Shown in pieces: positions 7,086-17,081 of a stretch of DNA of 64,000 bases. The notes under the pieces are model-generated. The model worked only from the letters and a program-made list of their open reading frames with translations, was not told the origin of the DNA and ran no database searches. The translations under genes were made by a program, and so were the position numbers. The DNA comes from JACPHD01 sp964526325 (GTDB lineage Bacteria; Patescibacteriota; Patescibacteriia; Patescibacteriales; GWC2-42-12): NCBI GenBank assembly GCA_964526325.1, contig CAZGKM010000001.1, positions 1 to 64,000 of the forward strand. Reading direction: 5' to 3'. The first letter of the stretch is position 1; each line of letters begins with the position of its first letter.

Positions 7086-8819
7086 ATGCCTAACCAAAAT
7101 AAATTCAAAAACAAAGTTTTAAAAATTTTCTTCATCGGCTCCTTAGTGCCTCTCTTAATTATTTCTTTGAGCAGTCTTTATATAGCTTATAAAACCGGAC
7201 AAAAAAGCATTGCCGATACCCAGAATTTAGCTTTAGAAAACGCTGTTGAAAAAACGCAAAAATTCATCGGCCAAAAGATGGAAATTTTCAATTTAGTCAT
7301 AAGCGGCACGGCCTCGAAATTATCCGACATAGAAGACGCGGATACTTTATATTATTTAATGACTAATCTTTATGATTTAACCAAACCTTTGGAAATAATC
7401 TTTGCCGATAACGACGGCCAGATTTTAGGTTTTAAATCAACCATAAGCATCCAAACCGAAACCAACATAAGTTCAAGGCCGGATTTTATAGTCGCTATGT
7501 CGGGTAAAAATTATTATGGCCAGATTGAATCCATTAACGGAATGCCGGCAATGCGGCTGACCTCGCAAGTCCAGAATTCAGACAAAAAAAACATCGGCGT
7601 TATCTCGTCCATAATTGATTTAAGCCCGCTGGAAAAAAATATAAAAGATATAAAACTCGGCAACACCGGCTTAGTCTGGCTTCTTGATAAAGACAATAAT
7701 AAAACTTTGGCCGCGCCGGAAGAAACCGCCAACAATAAAAATGAAATTGACAAAATATCATCATTGCAGAATAAAAAAGGCTTGCAATCCTTGGCCGGCA
7801 TAATCTATAAAACCAAACCTTTGCTTTCAATAAAAAACGACGTCATAAACTGGTTGGCGGTAAGCGAGTGGCCGGCCGACGACGCCCAAGGCACAATCTA
7901 TGATATCTTAATCCAATCAGCCGTCATGATATTTTTCAGCTATATTCTAGTCGTAATTTTAAGCTTGCTCTTAGTCAAACAAATAGTTAAACCGATTGAA
8001 ATTCTTGAAAACGGCGCCAAACAAATCGCTAAAGGCAAACTTGATCTTGAATTAAAATTAAAAACCGGCGATGAATTTGAAACCTTGGGAGATAATTTTA
8101 ACGATATGGCCAAAGCTTTGGCGGAAAACCAAAAACTAAAAGACGAATTTGTTTTTATCGCCGCCCATGAATTAAGGACTCCGGTCACGGCTATTAAAGG
8201 CTATTTATCCATGATTTTGGAAAATTCTTTCGGCCAAGTTCCCGAAAAAATCAAGTCGCCCCTGGAAATCACCAACGCGGCCAACCAAAGATTAGTCCAA
8301 TTGGTTCAAGACTTATTGGAAGTGGCGCGCAGCGATGCCGGCCGCATGCAAATTAAACTCTTGCCCTTGGTTATCGGCGAGCAGATTAAAACCGTCATTA
8401 AAGAGCTTGATTCTTTAGCCGGCCAAAAAAATATAAAAATAAACTATCAAAGCGAACTTAGCGATAAAATGGTTTTGGCCGACGATTATAAATTAAAAGA
8501 AATTTTAGTTAATTTAATCGGCAATGCCATAAAATATACTTTAACCGACGGCGGCATTGAAATTAGCCATGAAATTACCAAGGATAATTTTTTAATTACG
8601 CATATCAAAGATCATGGCATCGGAATTTCCAATGAAAATTTAGCCAAACTTTTCAGTAAATTTTACCGGGTGGAATCGGAACAAACCGCTAAAATCGAAG
8701 GTACGGGCTTAGGCTTATTTATCTGCAAGCAGATTATTGAACGCATGGAAGGGCAAATTATGGCGGAATCCGAACTCGGCCAAGGCAGTACTTTCAGTTT
8801 TAGCTTAAAATTGGCATAA
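7086..8819 (+). CDS. Orphan sensor histidine kinase with extracytoplasmic sensor (577 aa)
   Basis: Counting from an upstream TTG at 7074, the protein has a membrane helix (about 15-38), a 230-residue outer sensor region resembling a dCache domain, a second helix (about 278-301), a HAMP linker (about 302-352), a HisKA domain with the H-box AAHELRTP (His365) and a HATPase domain with N-box LIGNAIKYT (about 481), G1 DHGIGIS (about 513) and G2 GTGLGL (about 543). All catalytic motifs are intact. I prefer the ATG at 7086; the TTG four codons earlier is possible. It autophosphorylates at His and should pass phosphate to a response regulator, but none is encoded next to it or elsewhere in the window. 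The outer sensor suggests detection of a small molecule or the cell envelope; the ligand is unknown. Confidence 0.9.
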   Translation: MPNQNKFKNKVLKIFFIGSLVPLLIISLSSLYIAYKTGQKSIADTQNLALENAVEKTQKFIGQKMEIFNLVISGTASKLSDIEDADTLYYLMTNLYDLTKPLEIIFADNDGQILGFKSTISIQTETNISSRPDFIVAMSGKNYYGQIESINGMPAMRLTSQVQNSDKKNIGVISSIIDLSPLEKNIKDIKLGNTGLVWLLDKDNNKTLAAPEETANNKNEIDKISSLQNKKGLQSLAGIIYKTKPLLSIKNDVINWLAVSEWPADDAQGTIYDILIQSAVMIFFSYILVVILSLLLVKQIVKPIEILENGAKQIAKGKLDLELKLKTGDEFETLGDNFNDMAKALAENQKLKDEFVFIAAHELRTPVTAIKGYLSMILENSFGQVPEKIKSPLEITNAANQRLVQLVQDLLEVARSDAGRMQIKLLPLVIGEQIKTVIKELDSLAGQKNIKINYQSELSDKMVLADDYKLKEILVNLIGNAIKYTLTDGGIEISHEITKDNFLITHIKDHGIGISNENLAKLFSKFYRVESEQTAKIEGTGLGLFICKQIIERMEGQIMAESELGQGSTFSFSLKLA

Positions 8820-8952
8820 TACGCCCTCCTTCAAAAGCCTGCCTGCCGGCAGGTTGGCTATCTCGCCGATTTATCTAATCTCTGTAAGCCTTGACGCCAA
8901 CTCCAACCCCCGAACCCTCTTGGTGATTTTGAACTGTATTTGAGAATTTTAA

Positions 8953-9095
8953 GGCGAGCCTAGAAAAATTTAGGAAAAAATTTATGGCAAAATTTCTTTA
9001 CAAAATTTTCTTGTTTGAGTCCGCCAGCTGGCGGACGAGTTGAAAATTTTGTTAGAAATTATTGGCATAAATACCTAAATTTTTCTCTAGCTCGC
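8953..9095. mobile_element. Second MITE-like foldback element, 143 bp
   Basis: GCGAGCCTAGAAAAATTTAGG on the left (8954-8974) pairs imperfectly with CCTAAATTTTTCTCTAGCTCGC on the right (9074-9095). Inner arms (CAAAATTTTC/GAAAATTTTG) continue the pairing to a perfect 18-bp palindrome at the centre, GTCCGCCAGCTGGCGGAC (9019-9036). It has no coding capacity. The style (AAATTTT arms around a GC centre) resembles the element at 4014-4179, although the termini differ. It occupies most of the 384-bp gap before the giant surface gene. The hairpin CCGCTTTTT/AAAAAGCGG follows at about 9106-9126, and a GCCTGCCTGCCGGCAGG palindrome precedes it at 8837. Confidence 0.55.
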
Positions 9096-9203
9096 GATTT
9101 TTGCGCCGCTTTTTCTAAAAAAGCGGCCCCGAGCGGAGCGGAAAATTTAACTGTCAAAACTGCTAAAAACTACTAAATTTTAAATAACTTTTTATAATTT
9201 AAT

Positions 9204-12200
9204 ATGCCAGTAAAAACTATCGTAAAAAAAACTATTATTTTTATTACTATCGCCGCTACTGTATTTTTTAGCCTGGGTTTTAATTTTTTGATTCCACCTT
9301 TGCCGGCAAAGGCCGGCGGTGAGGTTGTTACAATCTCAACTCAAGGACTTATTAATTCCAATCTCGGAGCAAGCATTGCTACCAGTTCGCCGGCGATTGC
9401 TATAGTTAGAATTCAAATCTACACTGATTTATCAAGTACATATTTAACATCGGCTACGGTTAATTTTTCCGGCACCTTTTCTACCACTACCGATCTTTTA
9501 GCTTTATCGCCATCAACGGCTTCCGGAGTTATGCTTATGGATTCCGGCCAAGCCCCTATTATCGCTTCCAGCACAGCTTCGCCGGCATGGAGCGGCAATT
9601 CCGTCACTATTATCCCTTATACGCCGCAATTACTAATTTCCAGCGGCACTTCAACTTTTTATATTGCCGTTAAAACTTCCGCTAACGCGGTTATCGGACA
9701 TACGATAATCGCCACGATCCCGACTAACGGAATTAGCGTTGATGGAACTGCGGTTGGCCCAATATCGGCATTTAACGCTAATGCCATTACTATAGGTCCA
9801 AACACAGGAGCCGGAACAATTTGTCCAACGTCCGGAACAATCTCGGTCAATTGCGCATTTACATCCAGCACAACCGTTAATAATATTGCCATAAATAACG
9901 GAATTCAAGTAAGCATACGACCGGGAGCAACCGTAACCGCTTCCGGCACTTTAACTAATTACGGAAATATCTTTATTGACGGCCAAGAGCCGGGCGGCAG
10001 TCTTACTGTTAATTCAGGTAACACGCTTTATAATCAATCGTCAGGCAATATTTCCATTAACGGAACCTTAACTGTTGATGGCACATTTAATAATAGCGGC
10101 AATTTAATAATTAATAAATATTTAATCAATAACGGCACTATTGACTATAACGGTTCGGGCAACGGCGTAGCTAATTGCAACTCAACTTATGGCGGATATA
10201 TCTCCGGGACAGGTTCAAACGGCGACAGCACGCAACCGATCTGCACTGCTTCATCGGTATTAAACCCGATGGTAGTTTTCACCGGTCCGCAAGACGGCAC
10301 GACCAATTTCCCTTTAATAGGCCCGGGAGAAAATCCAATTTTAATTTTTTTCGCCTTTAACAGACCGATGAGCTCAACTACTATCTCTACTTCTTCGGTT
10401 TTTTTAACCAACGACTGGGGTGCAACGCATGTCAGCGGCCATATTTATTATTATCAATCTCCAATAGATTGTAATAATAATGTCGGCGGTTACTTGCCTG
10501 GAAACAACCTTTGCCCGCAAATTCAATCTAATCTCGGCGTCTTTAAGCCAAGCGGTCCGCTTTTGCCAAATACGTCCTATCAATTAAGAATTCTACCGTC
10601 TGCCACCGATACGCTTGGCTATCCGGTCAATACCAATTACGGCCTCCCCTATTATTCAATGACTTTTTCTACGGGTAGCGGCGTCTGCGTATCTGATTGC
10701 GGACTACCGGGAGTTGACGGCAGTTACGGCAGTTATTTTCCGCCTTTCGTTAATGGAACACAGCCGACGCCGGGCGCATATAACGTACCGACCAACACCA
10801 TAATTATGGCTAAATTTTCCAAACCGATGGATATTAGCACTTTAACAACAACTAATATCAAACTTTACAAAGTTAATACCGCTAACTGGACAGACGGAGA
10901 ACCGGTTGGAATTTCTGCCATTACTTCAATAACACAAACTAATGACATTATTAAAATCACGCCGGCGGCCACGCTTGCCGCCAGCACTAAATACCGATTA
11001 AAAATTATGGGCGCGGTTAAAAGCCAAGACGGCGTAGCTATGCTGCCGACATTGCTTACTTCCCCGGCCTACATCACCGAATTTAATACCGGCGCATCAA
11101 GCGACAGCGTCGCGCCAACCATTAATTATTCCTTCCCGGCTAATAACGCCAGCAATATATCCACTATTCCGGGCGCTATTACCTTATACTCAAGCGAAGG
11201 GCTAAATCCGGCTACCATTGATTCAAATTCCATAACTTTAACTACGGACGGCACTCCGGTTATTGGCGCAGTTAATTACGACCCTTTCGCCCGCACTATT
11301 AATTTTTATCCTTTAGAAAATTTAGCTACCGGCACCTCCTATATGATTAGCGCTTCGTCAACTATTACCGACTTTACTAATCCTGGCAATGCTTTAACCG
11401 CTTTTAACGCCAGCTTCAATACCGCCGATACGGCCGACGCGTCTATCCCCGAAATTATTTACGGCAAAGCCGATGATTACCGAATTGAAGCAAATTTTAA
11501 CGTACCGATGGATTCAACGCCTAACGGCGTCAACAGCGTTACCAATAAAAATAATTTCATAATTACTCAAGGGGCGACATCAACCGATATAACCACTCCG
11601 GTTTCCCTTGCTAACGCAACTTTAAAATATGATGCTATCGGTAAAAAAATAATCATTGGAGGCCTTAGCCTGATTATCGGCAATAATTTTAAACTTATCG
11701 CCTCTTCCACGGTTAAAAGCTTAAGCGGCGTGGTAATCGGGAATACCCCGAAAGATAGAATAATTGGGCCAATCACCGCGCCGACTGCCATAGGAGTTTA
11801 CGGCGATACGGGCATTGTAAATACCGAGGTAAGCGGCGGAACTTCTTTCGTTCCAACCGGCTTTGATTCGACTGCATTCGGCTTCGTGCCGCAGGCCGAA
11901 GCGCGGCCGTTCAATATGATGGCCGGACAAAGCTCAAATTATCATTTCAATATTCCTATTTCCAAGCTGATTGATTCCGGGGGAAAAATCGTCCTGACTT
12001 TTCCTTACGGCTTTAATATCGGCGGCGCGCAACAAGACCAATATTCTCCGATGAATAACGACTTTAACGGACCGGCAAACGGTACGCCTAAATTTGACAA
12101 TGCCGTTGACGCCGACGGCATCACCGTCGATACAAACGCCGGAACAGTAGCGATTACTCTTTTAGGCGCAACTAACGCCTATGATTTTTTAAGCTTTGAC

Positions 12201-15200
12201 ATAAACGGCATTATTAACTCAACCATTCCAAAAGATTCCCAGACTGACGGTTATATGATTGACGTAAAAACAAAAAATTCAGCCGGCACCGTTTTAGAAA
12301 ACATTTTCACCAATCCTTTTTATATCCAAAGCGGCGGCTCAAATACCTTAAATATTACTTTAAATAAATCAACCGGCGGTAATATCGGCGCCGGAGTAAG
12401 CGTTTATTTGGTCTCTCCCGCAACCGGACCGATGGCGACAACCACCAACGCTTCCGGCATTGCCGGCTTCATTAATCTGCCTGATGGCGACTATTCCCTT
12501 TTTACCGATTCAATTATTAATAGCGGCTTTGATTTTATCGGCATTAACCCGCCTATGAATTTTTACATCAACGGCGCAACCAATAAAACAATCACCTTGC
12601 AAGCCGATAACGGAGGTTCCGATACGCTCATAACCGTCAATATTACCGGCCCGGCCAATGAAGCTCTTGATGTTTTTGCCGGCGGACCCGGTTCGTTTAA
12701 GTCAAAATCTTTAACTTTAAACGGATCGGGCATTGCCACAACAGATCTTTATCTGGGCGAAGGCAGTTGGTTTATGAATGTCGGTCCCCAGGTTCCAAAA
12801 GGCATTACGGCCGGTTTACCCCCGCAACCGAATTACGTTATACCTCAACCAAAAAATATTAAAATTTCATCCGGTGTCAGCACGGTTAACGGAGTTAACA
12901 CATCGACAACAACCTTCATGCTGACTGCGGCTGATAAAATATTATTGGGTACGGTCCGGGATCAGCTAGGCAAAGCAATCGCCAACGCCGATGTCCGGGC
13001 TTACGATCCGCTAAGCGGATTCGGTACTTTCGCCAAAGCCGATACGAATGGACAATTCAGTCTGAAACTAAAAGAAGGGAAATATAAAGTTGGAGCCTCA
13101 ATCCCGGGAATGCCGCCGACTAAGGAAGTTGTAATTGACATAGCCGGTAACGTAGTTAAATCCGACGGTGTCCAAGTTATAGCCGATATCAGCGCCTTAA
13201 CGACATATAATAACTTTATTATCGTTTTTGCTAAGCCTGATTATAAAATAACCGGTCAGGTAACCAACGCTACCGGCGATGTTATTAAAGATGCCTCCGT
13301 CTGGTCATACCGTACCGATGGCTCGGGATTTACTAACGGCAATACCGGCTCGGACGGAAAATATATTTTGTATGTCGGCAACGGCGTTTGGAACGTCGGA
13401 ACCTATATCCCCGGCTACGGTCCATTGCCAGAACAAACGGTAACCGTAAGCGGATTAAGCCAAAGCAATATTAATTTTTCTCCGGCGAATAGCGGTGAAA
13501 CCTACTATACTGTCAGCGGCGCTATTTCCGTTAACGGCGCCGCTACAGCCAATGCCTTTATTCATGCCGAATCAACTGCGCAAATAAACGGACGTTTCCG
13601 TTTTGCTGACGCCGTCTCGGATGAAACCGGCGCCTATAGCTTAAAAGTACCGGCCGGCACATATCGCATTATGGCCTTCCATCCGGATTTCGGCGAATTT
13701 GCCCCGCAAAATAAAATTGTTTCCGGAAATGCTACTCAAAATTTAAGTAAATCAGCACAGCAAGTCATTACGGTAATAATCAAAGATTCCAATAATGCCC
13801 CAAAAATCGTTACCGAATCATTTATTAATTTCTTTGATGCAACCAATAATTTCGGCAATTTCTTAAACATTAAAAACTCCGCTACCGGCACCGTCCAATT
13901 AATGAATGGCACTTACAAAATCAGCGCCAATATTCCCGGAGTGGATAAAAACTCGCTGGCAATTTCTACCAGCAGCCTGACGGTAGCCGGTTCACCGGCC
14001 ACGGTTACGATTACTCTCCCTTCACTTTCCATAATTTCCGGAAAAGTAACATCCGGCGGAGCAGACGTAAAAGACGCCTGGGTAGAACTTTCCGCTACTT
14101 CAACCGGAATCCGTTTCGGTAAAGTAACCGACAGTAGCGGTAATTACTCAATTGATGTTCCAAATGGTGCCTATGCCATTAATGCTATGAAGCCGGGATA
14201 TATCGGTACTAGAGAAAATATTACTGTTTCCGGCGCTACTACAAAAAATATTTCGCTTTCCGCTTCTTCTATAACCTTAAACGGCGCTATAACTAAAGGC
14301 ACTTCCATTATTGCTTCTTCGTCGTTTGCTTTCGTCCGCGCCGAAAAATTAGACACTCTTAATAATGTTATAAATGTAGTTAGCGGCCAGGCTGACGCTA
14401 ACGGCAACTATTCTCTGGCGGTATCGGCCGGATCATGGAAATTGTATGCCGTGGCAGACGGCTATAAAGAAAAAGCTTATAACAGCGGTACGGCTTTCAC
14501 TGTCAGCGGCTCATTAACAGGACAAAATATTAATCTTACGGAAACCGTTACTATCAATAAGCCGATAAGCCAACCGATTACTCCATCCCAGGGCGGCACG
14601 GTCAGCGCTCCGGAAATCGGCATGAAATTAACTATACCTGCCAATGCTTTAAATGGCGATAACTCGGCCGGCAACATAAAAATTAAAGAAACCAGCAACG
14701 TTATTAAAACCGACACCGCTGTGCCGCTGGGAGGAAAAGCGCGCGAAATTTCCGCCGCCGATTCCAACGGCCAGTCAATCAATAACCTAAATAATTCCAT
14801 TACCTTGGAAATGAATTATGTTAAAGCCGATCTTGATACTATGTTGCCGGAAATTTTCGGCGCTTCCGGCTGGAACGGATTTTCCGATTTGGAAAAATTC
14901 AACCACATGAAAAATTTAACACTTTCCTATTGGGACGAAACCGCCGGTTCATGGATTGAAAGGTCAAGCACCATGAATATTACGCCGGCCGCAGCCGCCG
15001 TTTATTCCGATGTTGTCTCTATTAAAATTACCGGCGATACCAACCATTTAACTATCTTCGCTGTCATATTGCCTTATATAGCGACAATCGCTCAAGCCGC
15101 CGCGCCAGCGCCATCGCCGACTCCTTCTGGAGGCGGCGGCAGTGTCCCACTTCTTCCCGAATCTTCAACTTGCTTGGTCGTTTTATACGATAATTGGCAA

Positions 15201-15914
15201 ACGTCTTGTTTAAACGGCTACTACTACCGCAACGTTAAATCCCAAAGCCCGTCAGGATGTATTTTATCTACAGCCCAAGAAAACGACAAGAAAAAACGTT
15301 GCGAGCTGGCACTTGAAACCACTTACCAAGAAGCCACTCCCGAAGCTGCTAACACCCAAACAACCGAAGAATTTTTTAAAAGCGAAGCGATGTATATTAC
15401 CGGACAAAAAGCTTTTATTGCTTTAACCGAAGCGGAAATTAAATTATATGAAAATTTTATTAAAGGATATAGTCCAAACGGAAACAACAAATTTTCAATA
15501 GCTTATTTCATAAAAACCGGCCCTACGAGTACGATAAAGCTCGGAGCTGGAGAACGCGCTGGCGTTCTTAATTCTTATAAATCAGCTTTTAATAAAATAC
15601 CTACAACCGAAGACGAATGGTCCGATGTCGTAAAAATCGGTAACGGCAGATGGCCGAACGAGAGAAATACGGCTACGGAAAACGCCGCTATAATAGCCTT
15701 TAAAAAAATCTATCTTCGTTCTCCTGATCGCTCCAATCCGCATGATGATGCCGCGGTTACCGTAATCGCTTACGGCTTAAGACCGGCTAACCGTAATCTA
15801 GACAGCGAAAAAGCCGCTATAAAAAGCTTTAAAGCAATTTACGGCTATAACCCGGTTTCGGCCACTGCCTGGGATATAGTTAGGGCGATAGCTTACTCGG
15901 GGGCTAAAAGATAA
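9204..15914 (+). CDS. Giant secreted multidomain surface protein (2236 aa)
   Basis: A signal peptide (about 1-37, ending LPAKA) is followed by a Ser/Thr/Asn-rich beta region. Big_5-type Ig domains start at about 521 (PTPGAYNVPTNTIIMAKFSK) and 634 (PTINYSFPANNASNI). A series of carboxypeptidase-regulatory-like beta-sandwich repeats starts near 1047, 1245, 1346, 1434, 1609 and 1689, each with a 'G.V....G..I..A.V......G....T...G.Y...V..G.Y' pattern. A cysteine-containing patch lies at about 1987-2035. The last about 125 residues hold three related units (ERAGVLNSYKSAF.., ENAAIIAFKKIYLR.., EKAAIKSFKAIYGY..) that I recognise as a recurring C-terminal module of Patescibacteria surface proteins, possibly a cell-wall or S-layer anchor. 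The likely role is adhesion or host/cell contact, which is inferred. A TATAAT at 9193-9198 lies 5 nt before the ATG, hinting at a near-leaderless transcript. Confidence 0.8.
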   Translation: MPVKTIVKKTIIFITIAATVFFSLGFNFLIPPLPAKAGGEVVTISTQGLINSNLGASIATSSPAIAIVRIQIYTDLSSTYLTSATVNFSGTFSTTTDLLALSPSTASGVMLMDSGQAPIIASSTASPAWSGNSVTIIPYTPQLLISSGTSTFYIAVKTSANAVIGHTIIATIPTNGISVDGTAVGPISAFNANAITIGPNTGAGTICPTSGTISVNCAFTSSTTVNNIAINNGIQVSIRPGATVTASGTLTNYGNIFIDGQEPGGSLTVNSGNTLYNQSSGNISINGTLTVDGTFNNSGNLIINKYLINNGTIDYNGSGNGVANCNSTYGGYISGTGSNGDSTQPICTASSVLNPMVVFTGPQDGTTNFPLIGPGENPILIFFAFNRPMSSTTISTSSVFLTNDWGATHVSGHIYYYQSPIDCNNNVGGYLPGNNLCPQIQSNLGVFKPSGPLLPNTSYQLRILPSATDTLGYPVNTNYGLPYYSMTFSTGSGVCVSDCGLPGVDGSYGSYFPPFVNGTQPTPGAYNVPTNTIIMAKFSKPMDISTLTTTNIKLYKVNTANWTDGEPVGISAITSITQTNDIIKITPAATLAASTKYRLKIMGAVKSQDGVAMLPTLLTSPAYITEFNTGASSDSVAPTINYSFPANNASNISTIPGAITLYSSEGLNPATIDSNSITLTTDGTPVIGAVNYDPFARTINFYPLENLATGTSYMISASSTITDFTNPGNALTAFNASFNTADTADASIPEIIYGKADDYRIEANFNVPMDSTPNGVNSVTNKNNFIITQGATSTDITTPVSLANATLKYDAIGKKIIIGGLSLIIGNNFKLIASSTVKSLSGVVIGNTPKDRIIGPITAPTAIGVYGDTGIVNTEVSGGTSFVPTGFDSTAFGFVPQAEARPFNMMAGQSSNYHFNIPISKLIDSGGKIVLTFPYGFNIGGAQQDQYSPMNNDFNGPANGTPKFDNAVDADGITVDTNAGTVAITLLGATNAYDFLSFDINGIINSTIPKDSQTDGYMIDVKTKNSAGTVLENIFTNPFYIQSGGSNTLNITLNKSTGGNIGAGVSVYLVSPATGPMATTTNASGIAGFINLPDGDYSLFTDSIINSGFDFIGINPPMNFYINGATNKTITLQADNGGSDTLITVNITGPANEALDVFAGGPGSFKSKSLTLNGSGIATTDLYLGEGSWFMNVGPQVPKGITAGLPPQPNYVIPQPKNIKISSGVSTVNGVNTSTTTFMLTAADKILLGTVRDQLGKAIANADVRAYDPLSGFGTFAKADTNGQFSLKLKEGKYKVGASIPGMPPTKEVVIDIAGNVVKSDGVQVIADISALTTYNNFIIVFAKPDYKITGQVTNATGDVIKDASVWSYRTDGSGFTNGNTGSDGKYILYVGNGVWNVGTYIPGYGPLPEQTVTVSGLSQSNINFSPANSGETYYTVSGAISVNGAATANAFIHAESTAQINGRFRFADAVSDETGAYSLKVPAGTYRIMAFHPDFGEFAPQNKIVSGNATQNLSKSAQQVITVIIKDSNNAPKIVTESFINFFDATNNFGNFLNIKNSATGTVQLMNGTYKISANIPGVDKNSLAISTSSLTVAGSPATVTITLPSLSIISGKVTSGGADVKDAWVELSATSTGIRFGKVTDSSGNYSIDVPNGAYAINAMKPGYIGTRENITVSGATTKNISLSASSITLNGAITKGTSIIASSSFAFVRAEKLDTLNNVINVVSGQADANGNYSLAVSAGSWKLYAVADGYKEKAYNSGTAFTVSGSLTGQNINLTETVTINKPISQPITPSQGGTVSAPEIGMKLTIPANALNGDNSAGNIKIKETSNVIKTDTAVPLGGKAREISAADSNGQSINNLNNSITLEMNYVKADLDTMLPEIFGASGWNGFSDLEKFNHMKNLTLSYWDETAGSWIERSSTMNITPAAAAVYSDVVSIKITGDTNHLTIFAVILPYIATIAQAAAPAPSPTPSGGGGSVPLLPESSTCLVVLYDNWQTSCLNGYYYRNVKSQSPSGCILSTAQENDKKKRCELALETTYQEATPEAANTQTTEEFFKSEAMYITGQKAFIALTEAEIKLYENFIKGYSPNGNNKFSIAYFIKTGPTSTIKLGAGERAGVLNSYKSAFNKIPTTEDEWSDVVKIGNGRWPNERNTATENAAIIAFKKIYLRSPDRSNPHDDAAVTVIAYGLRPANRNLDSEKAAIKSFKAIYGYNPVSATAWDIVRAIAYSGAKR

Positions 15915-15955
15915 TTTTGCTTAATCGCCGTAGTTTTAGAAAAGCGGCGAATAAT

Positions 15956-15988
15956 AAAAACACCTCCTGTTTTAAGGAGGTGTTTTTA
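15956..15988. terminator. Bidirectional terminator between the giant surface gene and HU
   Basis: AAAAA-CACCTCCT-GTTTTA-AGGAGGTG-TTTTT has A and T runs on both sides, so it can end transcription of the rightward surface gene and the leftward HU gene, which converge here. Confidence 0.88.
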
Positions 15989-16007
15989 TATATAAAACTT
16001 TTTCTGC

Positions 16008-16289
16008 TTATAAGACAGCTTCTTTGGCCGCTTTAGCGACTTTGAATTTAACTACGGTTTTGGCTTTAATCTGGATAGATTCGCCGGTTGCCGGGTTTCT
16101 GCCCATTCTGGCCGCGCGATTGATCTTTACCAATTTACCCAAGCCAGGGATTACGAATTCACCATTCTTTTTAACCTCTTTTAGGGCTAACGCAGCTAAC
16201 TTTTCCATGAAATTAGCCGTGTCCTTTTTGCTCATGCCGACTTCTCCGGCCATGACATCTAAAAGTTGAGATTTGGTCATTTTTGACAT
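16008..16289 (-). CDS. hup: HU/IHF family nucleoid DNA-binding protein (93 aa)
   Basis: Full-length HU: the N-terminal helices (MTKSQLLDVMAGEVGMSKKD..FMEKLAAL) are followed by the beta saddle and DNA-grasping arm with the family signature GLGKLVKINRAARMGRNPAT, in which the conserved GRNP of the arm tip is present. It binds and bends double-stranded DNA as a dimer. It is monocistronic, with its own terminator shared with the converging surface gene and a short hairpin in the 5' leader. The first Met (MSKM) or the Met at position 4 could be the start. Confidence 0.95.
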   Translation of the reverse strand: MSKMTKSQLLDVMAGEVGMSKKDTANFMEKLAALALKEVKKNGEFVIPGLGKLVKINRAARMGRNPATGESIQIKAKTVVKFKVAKAAKEAVL

Positions 16290-16303
16290 AATTTTTCTTT
16301 TAC

Positions 16304-16320
16304 CTCTCGTTAAACGAGAG
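16304..16320 (-). promoter_or_regulatory. Leader hairpin upstream of hup
   Basis: CTCTCGT-TAA-ACGAGAG is a 7-bp perfect hairpin about 15 nt upstream of the HU start codon. It has no T run, so a terminator is unlikely; a translational or stability role is possible but untested. Confidence 0.45.
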
Positions 16321-16439
16321 AATATATTAAATGTTAATAAAACCTTTAGCTATTGAACATTATACACCATTATCTAAAAAAAGCCAACAAAATATGGTAA
16401 TTTATTAAAATATTATATAAATTTAGCTAATATTAAATA

Positions 16440-16476
16440 AAAAGGCACAATCTGCTAAAAAGCATTTTGTGCCTTT
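16440..16476 (-). terminator. Rho-independent terminator of the 174-aa unknown gene
   Basis: AAAGGCACAA (16441-16450) pairs with TTGTGCCTTT (16467-16476), with an inner GCT/AGC. On the minus strand it is followed by a T-rich tract. It lies just downstream of the stop codon at 16496. Confidence 0.85.
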
Positions 16477-16495
16477 GGCCGAAAACTACATCAAT

Positions 16496-17020
16496 TTAAT
16501 TAACATACCTTAATACCGCCTTCTCGATAATGCCAATGGTATTAATTAAATCATTTTCCGGCGCAAACATGTGCCCGTGGTTAAATCCCGGGTTGCCGGA
16601 TTCAATTACCCACGACCTGAATTTAGGCGCGTCTTGGAGCCAATTTTCTCCCGTGTAAGACAATATCTTGGGTGGATTTGGCTCAAACCAAATATATTTT
16701 CCGCAGGCAATCGCTACGCACGGAGAACAATTTATTTCCGAAGCCGGACCCAATACATTTTTTGGCTTATGCCCGAATTCTAAAAAAAGAAACTCTTGGC
16801 CCTTAAAACAAAAGGTTATAAAAGTCGGGATACCTTCTTTAAACTTTTCCCTGGAAATTACCATGCCGGACGGCAATTCGTTCGTCTTTTTTTCAAGAAA
16901 TCCTTTTTCTTTAAGAATTTCAAGCAAATACCAGCATAAAAAATTCAACCATTTAGTTTCTTCGACCTGCGCGCCCCAACAAATTTCATCTTCTACTTTG
17001 ATCGTATTTGAAAGAACCAT
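16496..17020 (-). CDS. Unknown soluble protein with strong Shine-Dalgarno (174 aa)
   Basis: I do not recognise this family. The protein is soluble and mixed alpha/beta, with Trp-rich segments (WGAQVEETKWLNFLCWYLLE; WLQDAPKFRSWVIESGNPG) and the cysteines C14, C29, C71, C98 and C105 in no clear metal motif. A consensus ribosome binding site (AAAGGAGGT) lies 5 nt before the ATG and a dedicated terminator follows, so it is a self-contained unit. Other such cassettes with strong ribosome binding sites in this window are at 24188 and 33209-35582. They contrast with the weak or absent Shine-Dalgarno sites of most neighbours. It lies just outside the 122-bp inverted repeat of the island. Confidence 0.6.
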   Translation of the reverse strand: MVLSNTIKVEDEICWGAQVEETKWLNFLCWYLLEILKEKGFLEKKTNELPSGMVISREKFKEGIPTFITFCFKGQEFLFLEFGHKPKNVLGPASEINCSPCVAIACGKYIWFEPNPPKILSYTGENWLQDAPKFRSWVIESGNPGFNHGHMFAPENDLINTIGIIEKAVLRYVN

Positions 17021-17081
17021 TTTTACCTCCTTTAATAATTGTTTTTATTATAGGTGATATGTTTCTTTATTATTATTTTTA

